This document shows, piece after piece, positions 1 through 9,083 of a stretch of DNA of 64,000 bases. This stretch comes from CBDHCC01 sp965261015. Lineage in GTDB: Bacteria > Pseudomonadota > Alphaproteobacteria > Sphingomonadales > Sphingomonadaceae. The stretch's first letter is position 1. The number at the start of each line of letters is the position of its first letter. The notes under the pieces were generated by a model. The model had not been told where the DNA came from. It saw only the letters and a list, made by a program, of their open reading frames with translations, and searched no databases. The stretch spans positions 744,001-808,000 of the forward strand of contig CBDHCC010000002.1 in assembly GCA_965261015.1 (NCBI GenBank), written 5' to 3'. Both the position numbers and the translations under genes were made by a program.

Positions 1-654
1 AATAAAGGCGCGGCGGATCGCGCCGTCGATGCTGGCCTTGGCCGCGCCGGTGGCCTGTCCGCTGGGCTTGTCGCTGCCGGTGGGCGCCGCGCCCACGCCA
101 TTCAGGAAGTCCTTGCCCAGCCGGGTCGACCCGCGCGGTCCGGCCTTTGCCCCGCTGGCGGCGGGCGCGGGGGGCGACGGGCGGGGCGTCTTGGCCGGCG
201 CTGGCGGCGACGGTTTGGGCGACGCCTTCGGCGACGGTTTCGGAGTTGGCTTCGGAGAGGGCTTCGGTGCCGGGCGCGGCGTGGGAGCGGGCGTCGGGCG
301 CGGAGTCGGCGCGGGGCGCGGGGTGGGCGCGGGGCGCGGTGTCGGGGCCGGGCGCGGTGTCGGGCGCGGGGTGGGCAGCGGCGGGGCGAGCGGCGGCAGG
401 GGCGCGGGCGGCAGCGGCGCGGCCTGGCCGGCGTCCGGCTCTCCCGCGTCCGGGGCCTGCGGCGCGCGCGACCGCTCGGCCGGTTCCGGCGCGCTGGAGA
501 TCGCGGCCACCTCGTCGACCAGCGACACCTCCACGGGGTCCGGGCGCGGTGCCTCGGGCACGGGCGGGGCGGCGAAGCGCGTCGACAACAGGCCGAACAG
601 CAGCAGGTGGCCGACGACGGCCACGCCCAGCCCGATCCGCTCCGCCCGATCCAT
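1..654 (-). CDS. tolA: TolA-like cell envelope protein (partial, C-terminus beyond left edge)
   Basis: TolA links the inner-membrane TolQR motor to Pal and the outer membrane during cell constriction. The frame stays open from the ATG at 654 to the window edge (218 codons). One membrane helix lies near residues 8-24, followed by an acidic stretch and a long Pro/Ala/Thr/Lys region with PRPTPRPA and KPSPKP repeats, the usual periplasmic spanning arm. A globular part begins near the window edge (LGKDFLNG, then IDGAIRRFI). It starts 14 bases after the tolR stop and is the third gene of a tolQ-tolR-tolA operon. A generic TonB-like energy transducer is the alternative, but tolQR next door makes TolA likelier. 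Confidence 0.82.
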   Translation of the reverse strand, partial: MDRAERIGLGVAVVGHLLLFGLLSTRFAAPPVPEAPRPDPVEVSLVDEVAAISSAPEPAERSRAPQAPDAGEPDAGQAAPLPPAPLPPLAPPLPTPRPTPRPAPTPRPAPTPRPAPTPRPTPAPTPRPAPKPSPKPTPKPSPKASPKPSPPAPAKTPRPSPPAPAASGAKAGPRGSTRLGKDFLNGVGAAPTGSDKPSGQATGAAKASIDGAIRRAFI

Positions 655-667
655 CAGCGCGGGGCCA

Positions 668-1095
<428 letters not shown>

Positions 1096-1096
<1 letters not shown>

Positions 1097-1809
1097 CAGG
1101 GCCGCTCGATCTGGTCCAGCTCTCGGCTGAGCGTCGAGTGGAAGCCGTCTGCGAACCGCGCCAGGCGCGCGTCGAACCGGTCGAGCGCGTGGGACAGCCG
1201 GTTGTAGCCGATGACCGCCGGGATGGCGGCGAACAGGCCGATCGCGGTGGCGAACAGCGCCTCCGCGATGCCCGGGGCCACCACCGCCAGCGACGACGAG
1301 TTCTCCGCCGCGATGGCGGTGAAGGCGCGCATGATGCCCCACACCGTCCCGAACAGCCCCACGAAGGGTGCCACCGAACCCACGGTGGCCAGGATGTTCA
1401 GCCGGCCGGACAATCGGTCGATCTCGCCCGCGCTGGCGGTGGTCATGGTGGCCGCCAGCCGCGACCGCACGCCGTCGCGGTCCAGCCGCCGTCCGCGCAG
1501 GGACCGCCGCCACTCGCCCAGCCCCGCCTGGAACACGCGCGCGGTGGGCAGGTCGGTGCCCCCGTGCTTGGCCTGGAACGCGTCCATGTCCTCGGCCGAC
1601 CAGAAGGCGCGCTCGAACCCGTCCGACCGGCGCGACAGCCGCCCGATGTTCATCGAGAAGCCGACGATGATCGCCCAGGTCCAGACGGACGCGACCAGCA
1701 GGCCGATCATCACCGCCTTGACGACCCAGTCGGCCTGCAGGAACAGCTTGAGGGGGGACAGCGACACCGGATCGGCGGCGGCGACGGCGCTTGCGAGAAG
1801 GGAGAGCAT
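1096..1809 (-). CDS. tolQ: TolQ, MotA/TolQ/ExbB proton channel protein
   Basis: TolQ forms the proton channel with TolR in the inner membrane and powers outer-membrane invagination at division. The 237-residue product has a first membrane helix at about residues 30-52 and two more in the second half, including the TVGSVAPFVGLFGTVWGIM signature of the MotA/TolQ/ExbB family. It follows ybgC by 9 bases and overlaps tolR by one base, giving the usual ybgC-tolQ-tolR-tolA order. Confidence 0.96.
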
Positions 1810-1818
1810 GGCGGTCCG

Positions 1819-2277
1819 TTAGGGCAAGAGGGGTCGGGTGGCGACGGTCCACGCGGCGGGTTGTCGACGCGGCCGCCCGGCGGGCGACAGGAACGCGGCG
1901 GTGGCGCGGGCGGTGACCAGGATGGCCGCCTGCCGCCTGACTGTCTGGTGAATGACGATGCGCGCCGCCGTAACGGCCTCCGTCGTGCTCTCCACCGTCA
2001 AGGCGTCGTCCAGGCGCGCGGGTGCGACGAAGCGAAGGTCCATCGCGGCGATCGCATAGGCTCCCTCGCCCGCCTCGACCGCCGCGCGCTGGTCGATGCC
2101 GACCTCGCGCAGCAGGTCCGACCGCGCGCGCTCCAGATAGCGCAGATAGTTGGCGTGATAGACGAGGCCCGACAGGTCCGTGTCCTCGTAATAGACGCGC
2201 ACCGGGAACAGGTGCGCGCGGCCGACGAACCGGCCACGGATGGGCGGCGGATCGTCGGAGGGGGCCGGGGCGGTCAT
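1819..2277 (-). CDS. ybgC: Tol-Pal-associated acyl-CoA thioesterase YbgC
   Basis: This is a hot-dog-fold thioesterase of the 4-hydroxybenzoyl-CoA thioesterase type that hydrolyses acyl-CoA and is linked to phospholipid metabolism near the Tol machinery. The motif VYYEDTDLSGLVYHANYL carries the catalytic aspartate and the HANYLRYLERAR helix. ATG 2277 was chosen because homology starts soon after it; the frame is open further upstream but that extension is low-complexity. About 152 residues, a normal length. First gene of the tol operon. Confidence 0.93.
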   Translation of the reverse strand: MTAPAPSDDPPPIRGRFVGRAHLFPVRVYYEDTDLSGLVYHANYLRYLERARSDLLREVGIDQRAAVEAGEGAYAIAAMDLRFVAPARLDDALTVESTTEAVTAARIVIHQTVRRQAAILVTARATAAFLSPAGRPRRQPAAWTVATRPLLP

Positions 2278-2323
2278 CGCGGCCCCTCTAGGACGACCGG
2301 GGCTAGCGGTGAAGGCCCAGCCG

Positions 2324-2812
2324 TCAGGACGGGCGCGACGCCGCCGGGCCGGGGGCGACGGAGGGCGCGGGCGGCGCCGGCCGGACGACCGGCGCGGCGG
2401 CATGGGCGGGGTGGGTGAAATGACCGTCCCACCCGTGGGAGAGCGCCACCAGCAGCATGGTCGGCACGATCGCGATCACGGCGGCGAAGACGAACACGGC
2501 GATCGGCAGCGGGTCGGGCGGCGGCGGCGGCGGGGTGCGCCACAGGGGCGGCGCCATGCCCCGGCGCAGGTCGGCCCGCACATCGGCGCGCACCTGCTCC
2601 ACCTCGCGCAGGCCCCGGTCGTAGTCGCGGCGGCGATCCGGATCGCGCAGGCAGGCCCAGGCCGCGTTGATGCGCGCCGAGCGCCCGGTGGCGTCCGGCG
2701 AGCGGTTGGTGTCGGGATGGTGCCGCCGCATGGCCGCGCGATAGGCCGCGCGGATCGCGCCCTCGTCGGCGTCGCGGGCGACGCCCAGCTCCCCATAATG
2801 CGTGCGGGCCAT
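2324..2812 (-). CDS. J-domain protein with one membrane helix
   Basis: A DnaJ domain fills residues 4-70 (HYGELGVARDADEGAIRAAY, then the HPD motif in RHHPDTN), so it should stimulate an Hsp70 ATPase. A proline run (about residues 93-101) precedes a single membrane helix near residues 103-125, then a short Pro/Ala tail. This J-TM architecture is common as an uncharacterised gene in sphingomonads; the client is unknown. It ends 46 bases before ybgC begins. Confidence 0.8.
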   Translation of the reverse strand: MARTHYGELGVARDADEGAIRAAYRAAMRRHHPDTNRSPDATGRSARINAAWACLRDPDRRRDYDRGLREVEQVRADVRADLRRGMAPPLWRTPPPPPPDPLPIAVFVFAAVIAIVPTMLLVALSHGWDGHFTHPAHAAAPVVRPAPPAPSVAPGPAASRPS

Positions 2813-2843
2813 GCGTCAGTAGAGCGCCCCCGCGCGCGCGGCG

Positions 2844-3953
2844 TCAACCCGTCCCCAGCCGCACGACCGTGGCGTCGCCCAGTCCCGCGAACAGCCCCGC
2901 CTCCGTCCCCGTCATCCACACCTGTCCGCGCCCGGCCAGCCGCTCGAACAGGGCGGCGCGGCGCTGGGGGTCCAGATGCGCGGCCACCTCGTCCAGCAGC
3001 AGGACGGGCGCGCGGCCCGTGCGCTCCGCCACCAGGTCGGCATGGGCGAGCTGGATGCCCAGCAGCATCGCCTTCTGCTCGCCCGTCGACGACCCGCCGG
3101 CGGGCTGTCCGGTGGCGGTGTGAGTCGCCAGCAGGTCGACGCGGTGCGGCCCTTCGAGCGCGCGGCCCGCCGCCGCGTCGCGCGGCCGGGCGGCGGCGAG
3201 CGCGCGGGCGAGGTCCGCCCCGCCCTCCCATCCGCCCAGCGCCAGGGCGGGGCGGGCGAAGGGATCGTCGGGCGCCGCCGCCAGCCGCGCCGACAGGGCG
3301 TCCACCACGCCCACCCGCGCGGCCTGCAGCGCTGCGCCGTGCTCCGCCATGCGGCCCTCCAGCGCCGACAGCCACGCCGGATCGGGCCGGTCCTCGCCCG
3401 TCAGCAGCCGGGTGCGCTCGCGCATCGCCGCCTCGTACCTGGTCGCGTGGGTGGCGTGGTCGGGGTGGAGCGCCAGGGTCAGCCGGTCCAGCCAGCGGCG
3501 GCGGTCGCCGGGCGCTTCGACCCACAGCCGGTCCATGGCCGGCGTCAGCCACTGGACGGTCAGCCGCTCCGCCAGCTGGTTGGCGGGCGCGAACGCCCCG
3601 TTCACCCGCACCCGGCGGCGATCGCCGGCCCCGCCCTCGCCCCCCGGACCTGTGCCCGTGCCTGTGCCGGAGCCTGTGCCGGTCCCCGTGCCCGTCCCGA
3701 TCCGCGTCCCGTCGGACAGGCGCGCGGCCACCGCCCAGCGCCCCGACCCGCCGGTGCGCGCCACCTCGGCCGGCGCGGCGCGGCGCAGCCCGCGTCCGGG
3801 CGCCAGCAGCGACACCGCTTCCAAAAGGTTGGTCTTGCCCGCCCCGTTGTCGCCGTACAGCACGACGAAGCCGGGGCCGGCGGTCAGCGACAGGGCGGCG
3901 TGATTGCGGAAGTCGGTGAGGTCCAGGCGCTCGACAAAGGCCGCGTCGCTCAT
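2844..3953 (-). CDS. recF: DNA replication and repair protein RecF
   Basis: RecF is an SMC-like ATPase that, with RecO and RecR, loads RecA at single-strand gaps. The 369-residue protein has Walker A GDNGAGKT at residues 34-41, the signature region GGSSTGEQKAMLLGIQLA, and Walker B APVLLLDEVAAHLD near the C-terminus. Residues 86-105 form a Gly-Thr run encoded by imperfect GTGCCG/GTGCCC-type hexamers, an insertion not expected in the fold. It lies 59 bases downstream of dnaN on the same strand, the classical dnaN-recF pairing; dnaA and gyrB are not adjacent here. Confidence 0.94.
   Translation of the reverse strand: MSDAAFVERLDLTDFRNHAALSLTAGPGFVVLYGDNGAGKTNLLEAVSLLAPGRGLRRAAPAEVARTGGSGRWAVAARLSDGTRIGTGTGTGTGSGTGTGTGPGGEGGAGDRRRVRVNGAFAPANQLAERLTVQWLTPAMDRLWVEAPGDRRRWLDRLTLALHPDHATHATRYEAAMRERTRLLTGEDRPDPAWLSALEGRMAEHGAALQAARVGVVDALSARLAAAPDDPFARPALALGGWEGGADLARALAAARPRDAAAGRALEGPHRVDLLATHTATGQPAGGSSTGEQKAMLLGIQLAHADLVAERTGRAPVLLLDEVAAHLDPQRRAALFERLAGRGQVWMTGTEAGLFAGLGDATVVRLGTG
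3639..3698. repeat. Imperfect hexanucleotide repeat inside recF
   Basis: About ten imperfect copies of a six-base unit (read on the plus strand as variants of gtgccg and gtgccc) encode the Gly-Thr run of RecF residues 86-105. Because the unit is six bases, copy-number changes keep the reading frame. The repeat falls between the N-terminal P-loop part and the rest of the head domain. Confidence 0.8.
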
Positions 3954-4012
3954 CCCCTCGGGCCCCGCGCGTCGACCGGCTCAGCCGGATCGGTGGCGGC
4001 GCGGTCCAGCCC

Positions 4013-5125
4013 TCATACCCGCATCGGCATCAGGACATAGAGCGCCTGCGCCTCGCCATTGGTCCGCATCAGGGTGGGGGCGGCGGCGTCGGCCAGGTGG
4101 ATCTCGCAATCGTCGCCGTCCAGCTCTCCCAGGATGTCGAGCAGGTAGCGTGCGTTGAACCCGATCTCCAGGTCGGCCGCGCCGTAATCGCCCGGCACCT
4201 CTTCGGTGGCCGTGCCGTGTTCCGGGCTGGTGACGGACAGGGTCACCTTGTCCTGCCCCATCGCCAGCTTGACCGCCCGGGTCTTCTCCGTGGCGATCGT
4301 CGAGACCCGGTCGACGCCCTGCGCCAGGGTCTTGGGGTCGATCCGCAGGATCTTGTCGTTAGCCGTCGGAATGACGCGGGTGTAGTCGGGGAAGGTGCCG
4401 TCGATCAGCTTGGACGTCAGCACGGCCGCGCCGAGTTCGAAGCGCACCTTGGCGTCCGAGAGCGACACGGTCACGTCGCCGTCCACCCCGTCCAGCAGCT
4501 TGCGAAGCTCCGTCACGCATTTGCGCGGCACGATGATGTCGGGCATCCCCTCCGCGCCCGCCGGCCGTTCGATCGTGACGCGCGCCAGCCGGTGGCCGTC
4601 GGTCGCCGCCGCCTTCAGCTGGCCGCCGGCGTCGTCGACGACGTGCAGGAAGATGCCGTTCAGGTAATAGCGGGTCTCTTCGGTCGAGATCGCCAGGCGC
4701 ACCTTGTCGATGATCGTGCGCAGCACGTCGGCGGGCAGCGCGAAACGCGTCGGCAGCTCGCCCTCCGCGATCGTCGGGAAATCCTCGCGCGGCAGGGTCG
4801 GCATCTTGGAGGAGAAGCGACCGGCGCGCACGTGCAGCCGGCCCTCGGCGGCTTCCAGCCGGACCTGCGACCCGTCGGGCAGCTTGCGCGCCAGTTCGAA
4901 CAGCATGTGGGCGGGCGCGGTCAGTGCGCCGGCGCTCTCCACCTCGCCGCCCAGCGACTCGACGATCTGCAGGTCCAGGTCGGTGGCCGTCAGCCGGACC
5001 TGGCCGTCCGCGCGGGCGTCGATCAGGACGTTGGACAGGATCGGGATGGTGTTGCGCCGCTCCACGACCGATTGGATGTGGGACAAGGACTTGAGCAGGG
5101 TCGCCCGCTCGATGGTGGCCTTCAT
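4013..5125 (-). CDS. dnaN: DNA polymerase III beta subunit (sliding clamp)
   Basis: DnaN dimerises into the ring that tethers DNA polymerase III to the template. The 370-residue protein has the start MKATIERATLLKSLSHIQ, three repeated clamp domains, and the C-terminal LMPMRV that forms the edge of the protein-binding pocket. Length is normal (366-378). It is followed by recF on the same strand. About 120 bases separate it from the convergent-side barrel gene upstream, enough for its own promoter. Confidence 0.97.
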   Translation of the reverse strand: MKATIERATLLKSLSHIQSVVERRNTIPILSNVLIDARADGQVRLTATDLDLQIVESLGGEVESAGALTAPAHMLFELARKLPDGSQVRLEAAEGRLHVRAGRFSSKMPTLPREDFPTIAEGELPTRFALPADVLRTIIDKVRLAISTEETRYYLNGIFLHVVDDAGGQLKAAATDGHRLARVTIERPAGAEGMPDIIVPRKCVTELRKLLDGVDGDVTVSLSDAKVRFELGAAVLTSKLIDGTFPDYTRVIPTANDKILRIDPKTLAQGVDRVSTIATEKTRAVKLAMGQDKVTLSVTSPEHGTATEEVPGDYGAADLEIGFNARYLLDILGELDGDDCEIHLADAAAPTLMRTNGEAQALYVLMPMRV

Positions 5126-5248
5126 GGTCGCTTCGTCCCCCGCTTCAGCCTCGGCGGGACTCGACGGCTCCCGGAGGTCTCTGGACGGCGGGTCCTATCA
5201 CGATTGGGGGCCGGGGCAACCGCCCCGACCCTCCGAACCGTCCGCGGA

Positions 5249-5905
5249 TCAGAAGCGGACGCCGACGCCCGCCACGATCTGGTGCCGGTCGGCATCCGCG
5301 TTCAGCTCGCCGACGATGAAGCGGTCGTTCAGGCTGAACTCCGCGTTCGAATAGTTGGAATAGCGGTATTCCAGCTTGGCGAAGCTCTTGGGGCCCAGCG
5401 CCTGCTCCGCGCCCACGCCGACGCGGTAGCCGTCCAGCTTGAAGTTGCCAGCGAGCTCCGTCTCGCCGTCCCGCCCGATCGCACCCAGCTTGGCATTGGT
5501 ATAGCCGCCCTTCAGATACACGAGCGTGGTCGGCCGCACGAGCACGCCGGCGCGCAGGCCGACGTAGAGGTCGCGTTCCGCCTGCACCCGGCCAAAGCCG
5601 AAGAAGTCGGGGTCGGACGTGTTCGTCTCCACCTTGCCGGTCGAATCGGTGTATTCGGCCTCCGCGCCCACCACCGCGCCACCGAAGGCGAAGTCGAAGC
5701 CGGCGTTCACGCCGTAGAGCAGGCCGTCGATGCTCTGGTCGTCATTCTCGATGTCGCCCGTGTCGCCGGCGCCCAGATTGTCATAGCCGATCAGGCCTTC
5801 GACGCGCGGGCCGGTGAAGGTCGGGTTCACCTGCTGCGCGGCGGCGGGCGTCGCGACGGCGATCGCGGTGCCGGCCAGCAGCAGCGTGGGGAAAAACTTT
5901 GTCAT
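5249..5905 (-). CDS. Outer-membrane beta-barrel protein
   Basis: The start MTKFFPTLLLAGTAIAVATP followed by AAAQQ is a clear Sec signal peptide. The mature part alternates short amphipathic strands (EGLIGYDNL, AEAEYTDSTG, VGLRAGVL, KLEYRYSNYSN) and ends in a strand finishing GVGVRF, the terminal-phenylalanine signal for Bam insertion. It matches the small opacity-protein/OmpA-type eight-stranded barrels (about 218 residues). ATG 5905 was chosen because it begins the signal peptide. Exact role unknown; structural or adhesive. Confidence 0.85.
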   Translation of the reverse strand: MTKFFPTLLLAGTAIAVATPAAAQQVNPTFTGPRVEGLIGYDNLGAGDTGDIENDDQSIDGLLYGVNAGFDFAFGGAVVGAEAEYTDSTGKVETNTSDPDFFGFGRVQAERDLYVGLRAGVLVRPTTLVYLKGGYTNAKLGAIGRDGETELAGNFKLDGYRVGVGAEQALGPKSFAKLEYRYSNYSNAEFSLNDRFIVGELNADADRHQIVAGVGVRF

Positions 5906-6045
5906 ACGAACCTCTTGGTCTCGATCGCTCCGGAGGGTGGAGCCGGCGCGCCTCTGGCCTCCGCGATCCCAACCTGCGATGAACGGCAGCGTACAAACGG
6001 GTCGAACGGTTGCGGGTCCGGGACCGCCATGGAACAAGCCCTCCG

Positions 6046-6678
6046 ATGATCCTGCCCCACCGCACGCTGATCCTGCGCCACGGCGAGACGGTGTTCAACG
6101 CGGCCGGCCGGCTGCAGGGTGGCACCGCCCACACGCCGCTCACCCGCCGCGGCTTCGCCCAGGCCGATGCGATCGGTGTCGCGCTCTCGCGCCGATTGGG
6201 CGATCGCCCGCCGCTCACCGTCTGGACCTCGGACGCCGGGCGCGCGCGGCAGAGCTGGGCGATCGTGGCGGAGCATCTGGGGCTCGGCTGGTTCGACGCG
6301 CGGGTCGATGCGCGACTGGCGGAGATCGACGTGGGCGACTGGGGCGGGCGGACCTATGCGGGCCTGCGCGAAGAGGGGACCGGGTTCGACCCCGCGACCG
6401 GCTGGTTCGGGCAGGCCGCTCCCGGTGGCGAGGGGTTGCCGGACGTCGCCGCCCGGCTGGCGGACTGGGTGGCGGACGCGCGCGGGGATCCGGGCGACCG
6501 GCTGGTGGTGATGCACGGGATGTCGAGCCGGGTGCTGCGCGGCCTGCTGACCGGCGAGGGGGCGGTCACCGCCGACGGCGTCGCGGTCGCGCCCGCCCTG
6601 CCGCAGGGGTCCGTCGTGGCGGTGGACGGCGGGGTCGAGACGCTGCTGGTGGAAGGCGACGGGGCGGTGCGGGCGTGA
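6046..6678 (+). CDS. Histidine phosphatase family protein (phosphoglycerate mutase-like)
   Basis: The N-terminus TLILRHGET contains the RHG catalytic motif with the phospho-accepting histidine; a second histidine lies in VVMHGMSSRVLRG. At 210 residues it is a typical small acid-phosphatase/cofactor-dependent mutase-like enzyme, substrate unknown. ATG 6046 gives the best fit to the family start. Its TGA stop overlaps the GTG start of the next gene. Confidence 0.87.
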   Translation: MILPHRTLILRHGETVFNAAGRLQGGTAHTPLTRRGFAQADAIGVALSRRLGDRPPLTVWTSDAGRARQSWAIVAEHLGLGWFDARVDARLAEIDVGDWGGRTYAGLREEGTGFDPATGWFGQAAPGGEGLPDVAARLADWVADARGDPGDRLVVMHGMSSRVLRGLLTGEGAVTADGVAVAPALPQGSVVAVDGGVETLLVEGDGAVRA

Positions 6679-7118
6679 TCGCGCTCGCCGCGCTGCTGTG
6701 GGCCGCGCCCGGCCTCACGCTGGGCGTGTGGCAGTCCTGGGGCGCGTTCCGGGACGGGGACCATTGCTGGGCGATCGCGGCCCCGCCGGGGCGGCGCGCG
6801 GCCGACGCCTTCGCCGCGATCTCCACCTGGCCGGCGCGTGGCCTGCGCGACCAGTTGCAGGTCCGCCTCAGCCGCGACCGGCGGGCGGACGCGCCGGTGG
6901 TGCTGGCGGTGGGCGACCGGCGCATCCGGCTGGTCGCGCGCGGCCGCGACGCCTGGGCGGCGGGACCGGCGGCCGATCGCGCGATCCTGGCGGCGCTGCG
7001 TTCCGCGCGCGCGATGGCGGTGGAAAGCCGCGACACCGCCGGCCGCCGCTTCGTCGACGGCTATCGCCTGGGCGGCGCGCCCACCGCGATCGACGCGGCG
7101 CGGCTGGCCTGCCGATAG
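6675..7118 (+). CDS. Small exported protein, possibly invasion-associated locus B (IalB)-like
   Basis: A 147-residue product starting at GTG 6675, which overlaps the preceding stop as GTGA. A hydrophobic N-terminus (VIALAALLWAAPGLTLGVW) could be a signal peptide. SWGAFRDGDHCWAIAAP and the closing VDGYRLGGAPTAIDAARLAC resemble the start and end of IalB-family proteins, including paired cysteines that could form a disulphide. The family match is by eye only. Position suggests co-transcription with the phosphatase. Confidence 0.6.
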   Translation: MIALAALLWAAPGLTLGVWQSWGAFRDGDHCWAIAAPPGRRAADAFAAISTWPARGLRDQLQVRLSRDRRADAPVVLAVGDRRIRLVARGRDAWAAGPAADRAILAALRSARAMAVESRDTAGRRFVDGYRLGGAPTAIDAARLACR

Positions 7119-7169
7119 GCGCGCCCGCCCCGATTCGCCTCCAGGCCCCACCGACCCTATATCGCGCCC

Positions 7170-8384
7170 GTGCAGATCCCCGGCCATATCGACCCCGTCC
7201 CGCTGCCCCGCCCCGCCGTCGAACGGCCGGACGGGCGCGTCGCCCTGACGGGCGTGCCAAAGGACGAGCTGCGCGCGCGGTTGGCCGAGGCGGGGCTGGA
7301 CCCTCGCCAGGCGAAGCTGCGGGCGCGGCAGCTGTGGCATTGGATCTATGGGCGCGGCGAAACAGAATTCGCGGCCATGACCGACGTGTCGAAGGACGCG
7401 CGCGCGCTGTTCGCCGAACGCTTCGCCGTCGACCGGCCCGACGTCGTGCTGGCCCAGCTGTCGTCCGACGGCACGCGCAAATGGCTGTTGAAGACCCCCG
7501 ACGGCCACGACTACGAGATGGTGTTCATCCCGGACGAGGATCGCGGCACGCTGTGCATTTCGTCCCAGGTCGGCTGCACCCTCAACTGCCGCTTCTGCCA
7601 CACCGGCACCATGCGCCTGGTCCGCAACCTGACGGCGGGCGAGATCGTGGGCCAGGTGATGCTGGCGCGCGACACGCTGGGAGAATGGCCGCAAGCGGGG
7701 GCGGAGAAGGGCTATGACCCGCAGGGGCGGCTGCTCACCAATATCGTGCTGATGGGGATGGGCGAGCCCCTCTACAATTTCAACAATGTGCGCGACGCGA
7801 TGGCGATCGTGACCGATGGCGAGGGGCTGGGCCTGTCCAAGCGGCGCATCACCCTGTCCACGTCGGGCGTGGTGCCGATGATGGCGCGCGCCGGCGACGA
7901 GATCGGGGTGAACCTGGCCGTGTCGCTCCACGCGGTCACCAAGGCGGTGCGCGACGAGATCGTGCCGCTCAATCGCAAATACGGGATCGAGGAGCTGCTG
8001 GCCGCCTGCGCGGCCTACCCGTCGGCGTCGAACTCTCGCCGGATCACCTTCGAGTATGTCATGCTGGACGGGGTGAACGATTCGGACGCCGACGCGCGCG
8101 AGCTGGTGCGGCTGATCCGCGAGCACGACCTGCCGGCCAAGGTGAATCTGATCCCCTTCAACCCCTGGCCCGGCGCTCCCTATTCCTGTTCCCCGATGGA
8201 GCGGGTGCGGCGTTTCTCCGCCATCGTCTTCGACGCGGGCATCTCCGCCCCGATCCGAAGCCCGCGTGGCCGCGACATCATGGCGGCGTGCGGCCAGCTG
8301 AAGAGCGCGGCGGAGAAGAAGAGCCGGGCGGACCTGGACCGCTTGGCGGAGGAAAAGCAGGCGGCGCTCGCCACCGCGGGCTAG
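7170..8384 (+). CDS. rlmN: Dual-specificity 23S rRNA/tRNA (adenine-C2) methyltransferase RlmN
   Basis: RlmN is a radical-SAM enzyme that methylates C2 of A2503 in 23S rRNA and A37 of some tRNAs. The cluster motif CTLNCRFC (CxxxCxxC) is present, with GEIVGQVM and VLMGMGEPLYNFNNV, both RlmN hallmarks. 404 residues, normal length. Translation starts at GTG 7170. A short 51-base gap separates it from the preceding gene. Confidence 0.96.
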   Translation: MQIPGHIDPVPLPRPAVERPDGRVALTGVPKDELRARLAEAGLDPRQAKLRARQLWHWIYGRGETEFAAMTDVSKDARALFAERFAVDRPDVVLAQLSSDGTRKWLLKTPDGHDYEMVFIPDEDRGTLCISSQVGCTLNCRFCHTGTMRLVRNLTAGEIVGQVMLARDTLGEWPQAGAEKGYDPQGRLLTNIVLMGMGEPLYNFNNVRDAMAIVTDGEGLGLSKRRITLSTSGVVPMMARAGDEIGVNLAVSLHAVTKAVRDEIVPLNRKYGIEELLAACAAYPSASNSRRITFEYVMLDGVNDSDADARELVRLIREHDLPAKVNLIPFNPWPGAPYSCSPMERVRRFSAIVFDAGISAPIRSPRGRDIMAACGQLKSAAEKKSRADLDRLAEEKQAALATAG

Positions 8385-8388
8385 GCGA

Positions 8389-8952
8389 TCATTCGGCCGG
8401 GCATCGCACGAAGCGGCGTGAGGGCTCCGAGAGGCCCGGGCGATAGCGGACGGCACCGTCGCCCTCCAGCGCCAGGTAGATGGCGCGCACGGCATATCGG
8501 TCGCCCACCCGTTCGCGCACCGTGATGGCCGCGCTGTCGCCGTCGACCGCCACGTTCGTGACCGGTCCGCCGGTCTCGAAGAAGTTCACGCCGTCCCGCC
8601 GCACCGTGACGGTCTGAAACGCCGGCGAGTAGGTGTAGTCCCGGCCGCACGCCTTGCGGTCGGGCGCGAACCGGCCGCGAAAGCGGGCCGGCACGACGGT
8701 GGCCTCGGTCGCGCCGGCGTCCGGTGCCGCGGTGTTGGGCGCGGGCGCTTCGGTCGCACGCTCAGGAGCGGGATCGGGCGTCGGTTCGCGGGCCGCACTC
8801 TCCGGCGCGCGTGGGGGCGGTGCCGGGCTGGCCCCGCCCTTGGCCGGACCGGCGGCGTTCTGGGCGGGCGCGGCGTCGTCCGGGGCCGCGTTGGTGAAGC
8901 GGCATCCCGACAGAGCGACCGCGAGAGCGGCGAGGCAGAGCGTGCGTGTCAT
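8389..8952 (-). CDS. Predicted lipoprotein with proline/alanine-rich linker
   Basis: The N-terminus MTRTLCLAALAVALSGC has a type II signal with lipobox LSGC, so the mature protein should be acylated and envelope-anchored. A Pro/Ala/Glu-rich linker covers roughly residues 20-85, then a globular domain of about 100 residues with an internal cysteine pair (KACGRDYTYSP and the terminal RFVRCPAE). No family recognised. Convergent with rlmN; its start region is divergent from cfa. Confidence 0.7.
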   Translation of the reverse strand: MTRTLCLAALAVALSGCRFTNAAPDDAAPAQNAAGPAKGGASPAPPPRAPESAAREPTPDPAPERATEAPAPNTAAPDAGATEATVVPARFRGRFAPDRKACGRDYTYSPAFQTVTVRRDGVNFFETGGPVTNVAVDGDSAAITVRERVGDRYAVRAIYLALEGDGAVRYRPGLSEPSRRFVRCPAE

Positions 8953-9083
8953 GTCGGGCCAACGGAAGCACCGGCCGTCGCGTTCCAATCGGACCGTGTC
9001 GGGCGTGGCGCGTCCGGCCCGCTTGCCCTTCCCCGCGCGCTCGCCCATGCGCCGCGATCCCTCACTGGCGGAACCGTTCCTCT

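Noticed and set aside
2240..3919. 559-codon plus-strand frame opposite recF
   Set aside because: Arg/Pro/Gly-rich translation with no motifs; it is the antisense shadow of recF, the J-domain gene and ybgC in GC-rich DNA.
4097..6049. 650-codon plus-strand frame opposite dnaN and the barrel gene
   Set aside because: Crosses two genes and their intergenic gap with Val/His/Gln-rich composition; shadow.
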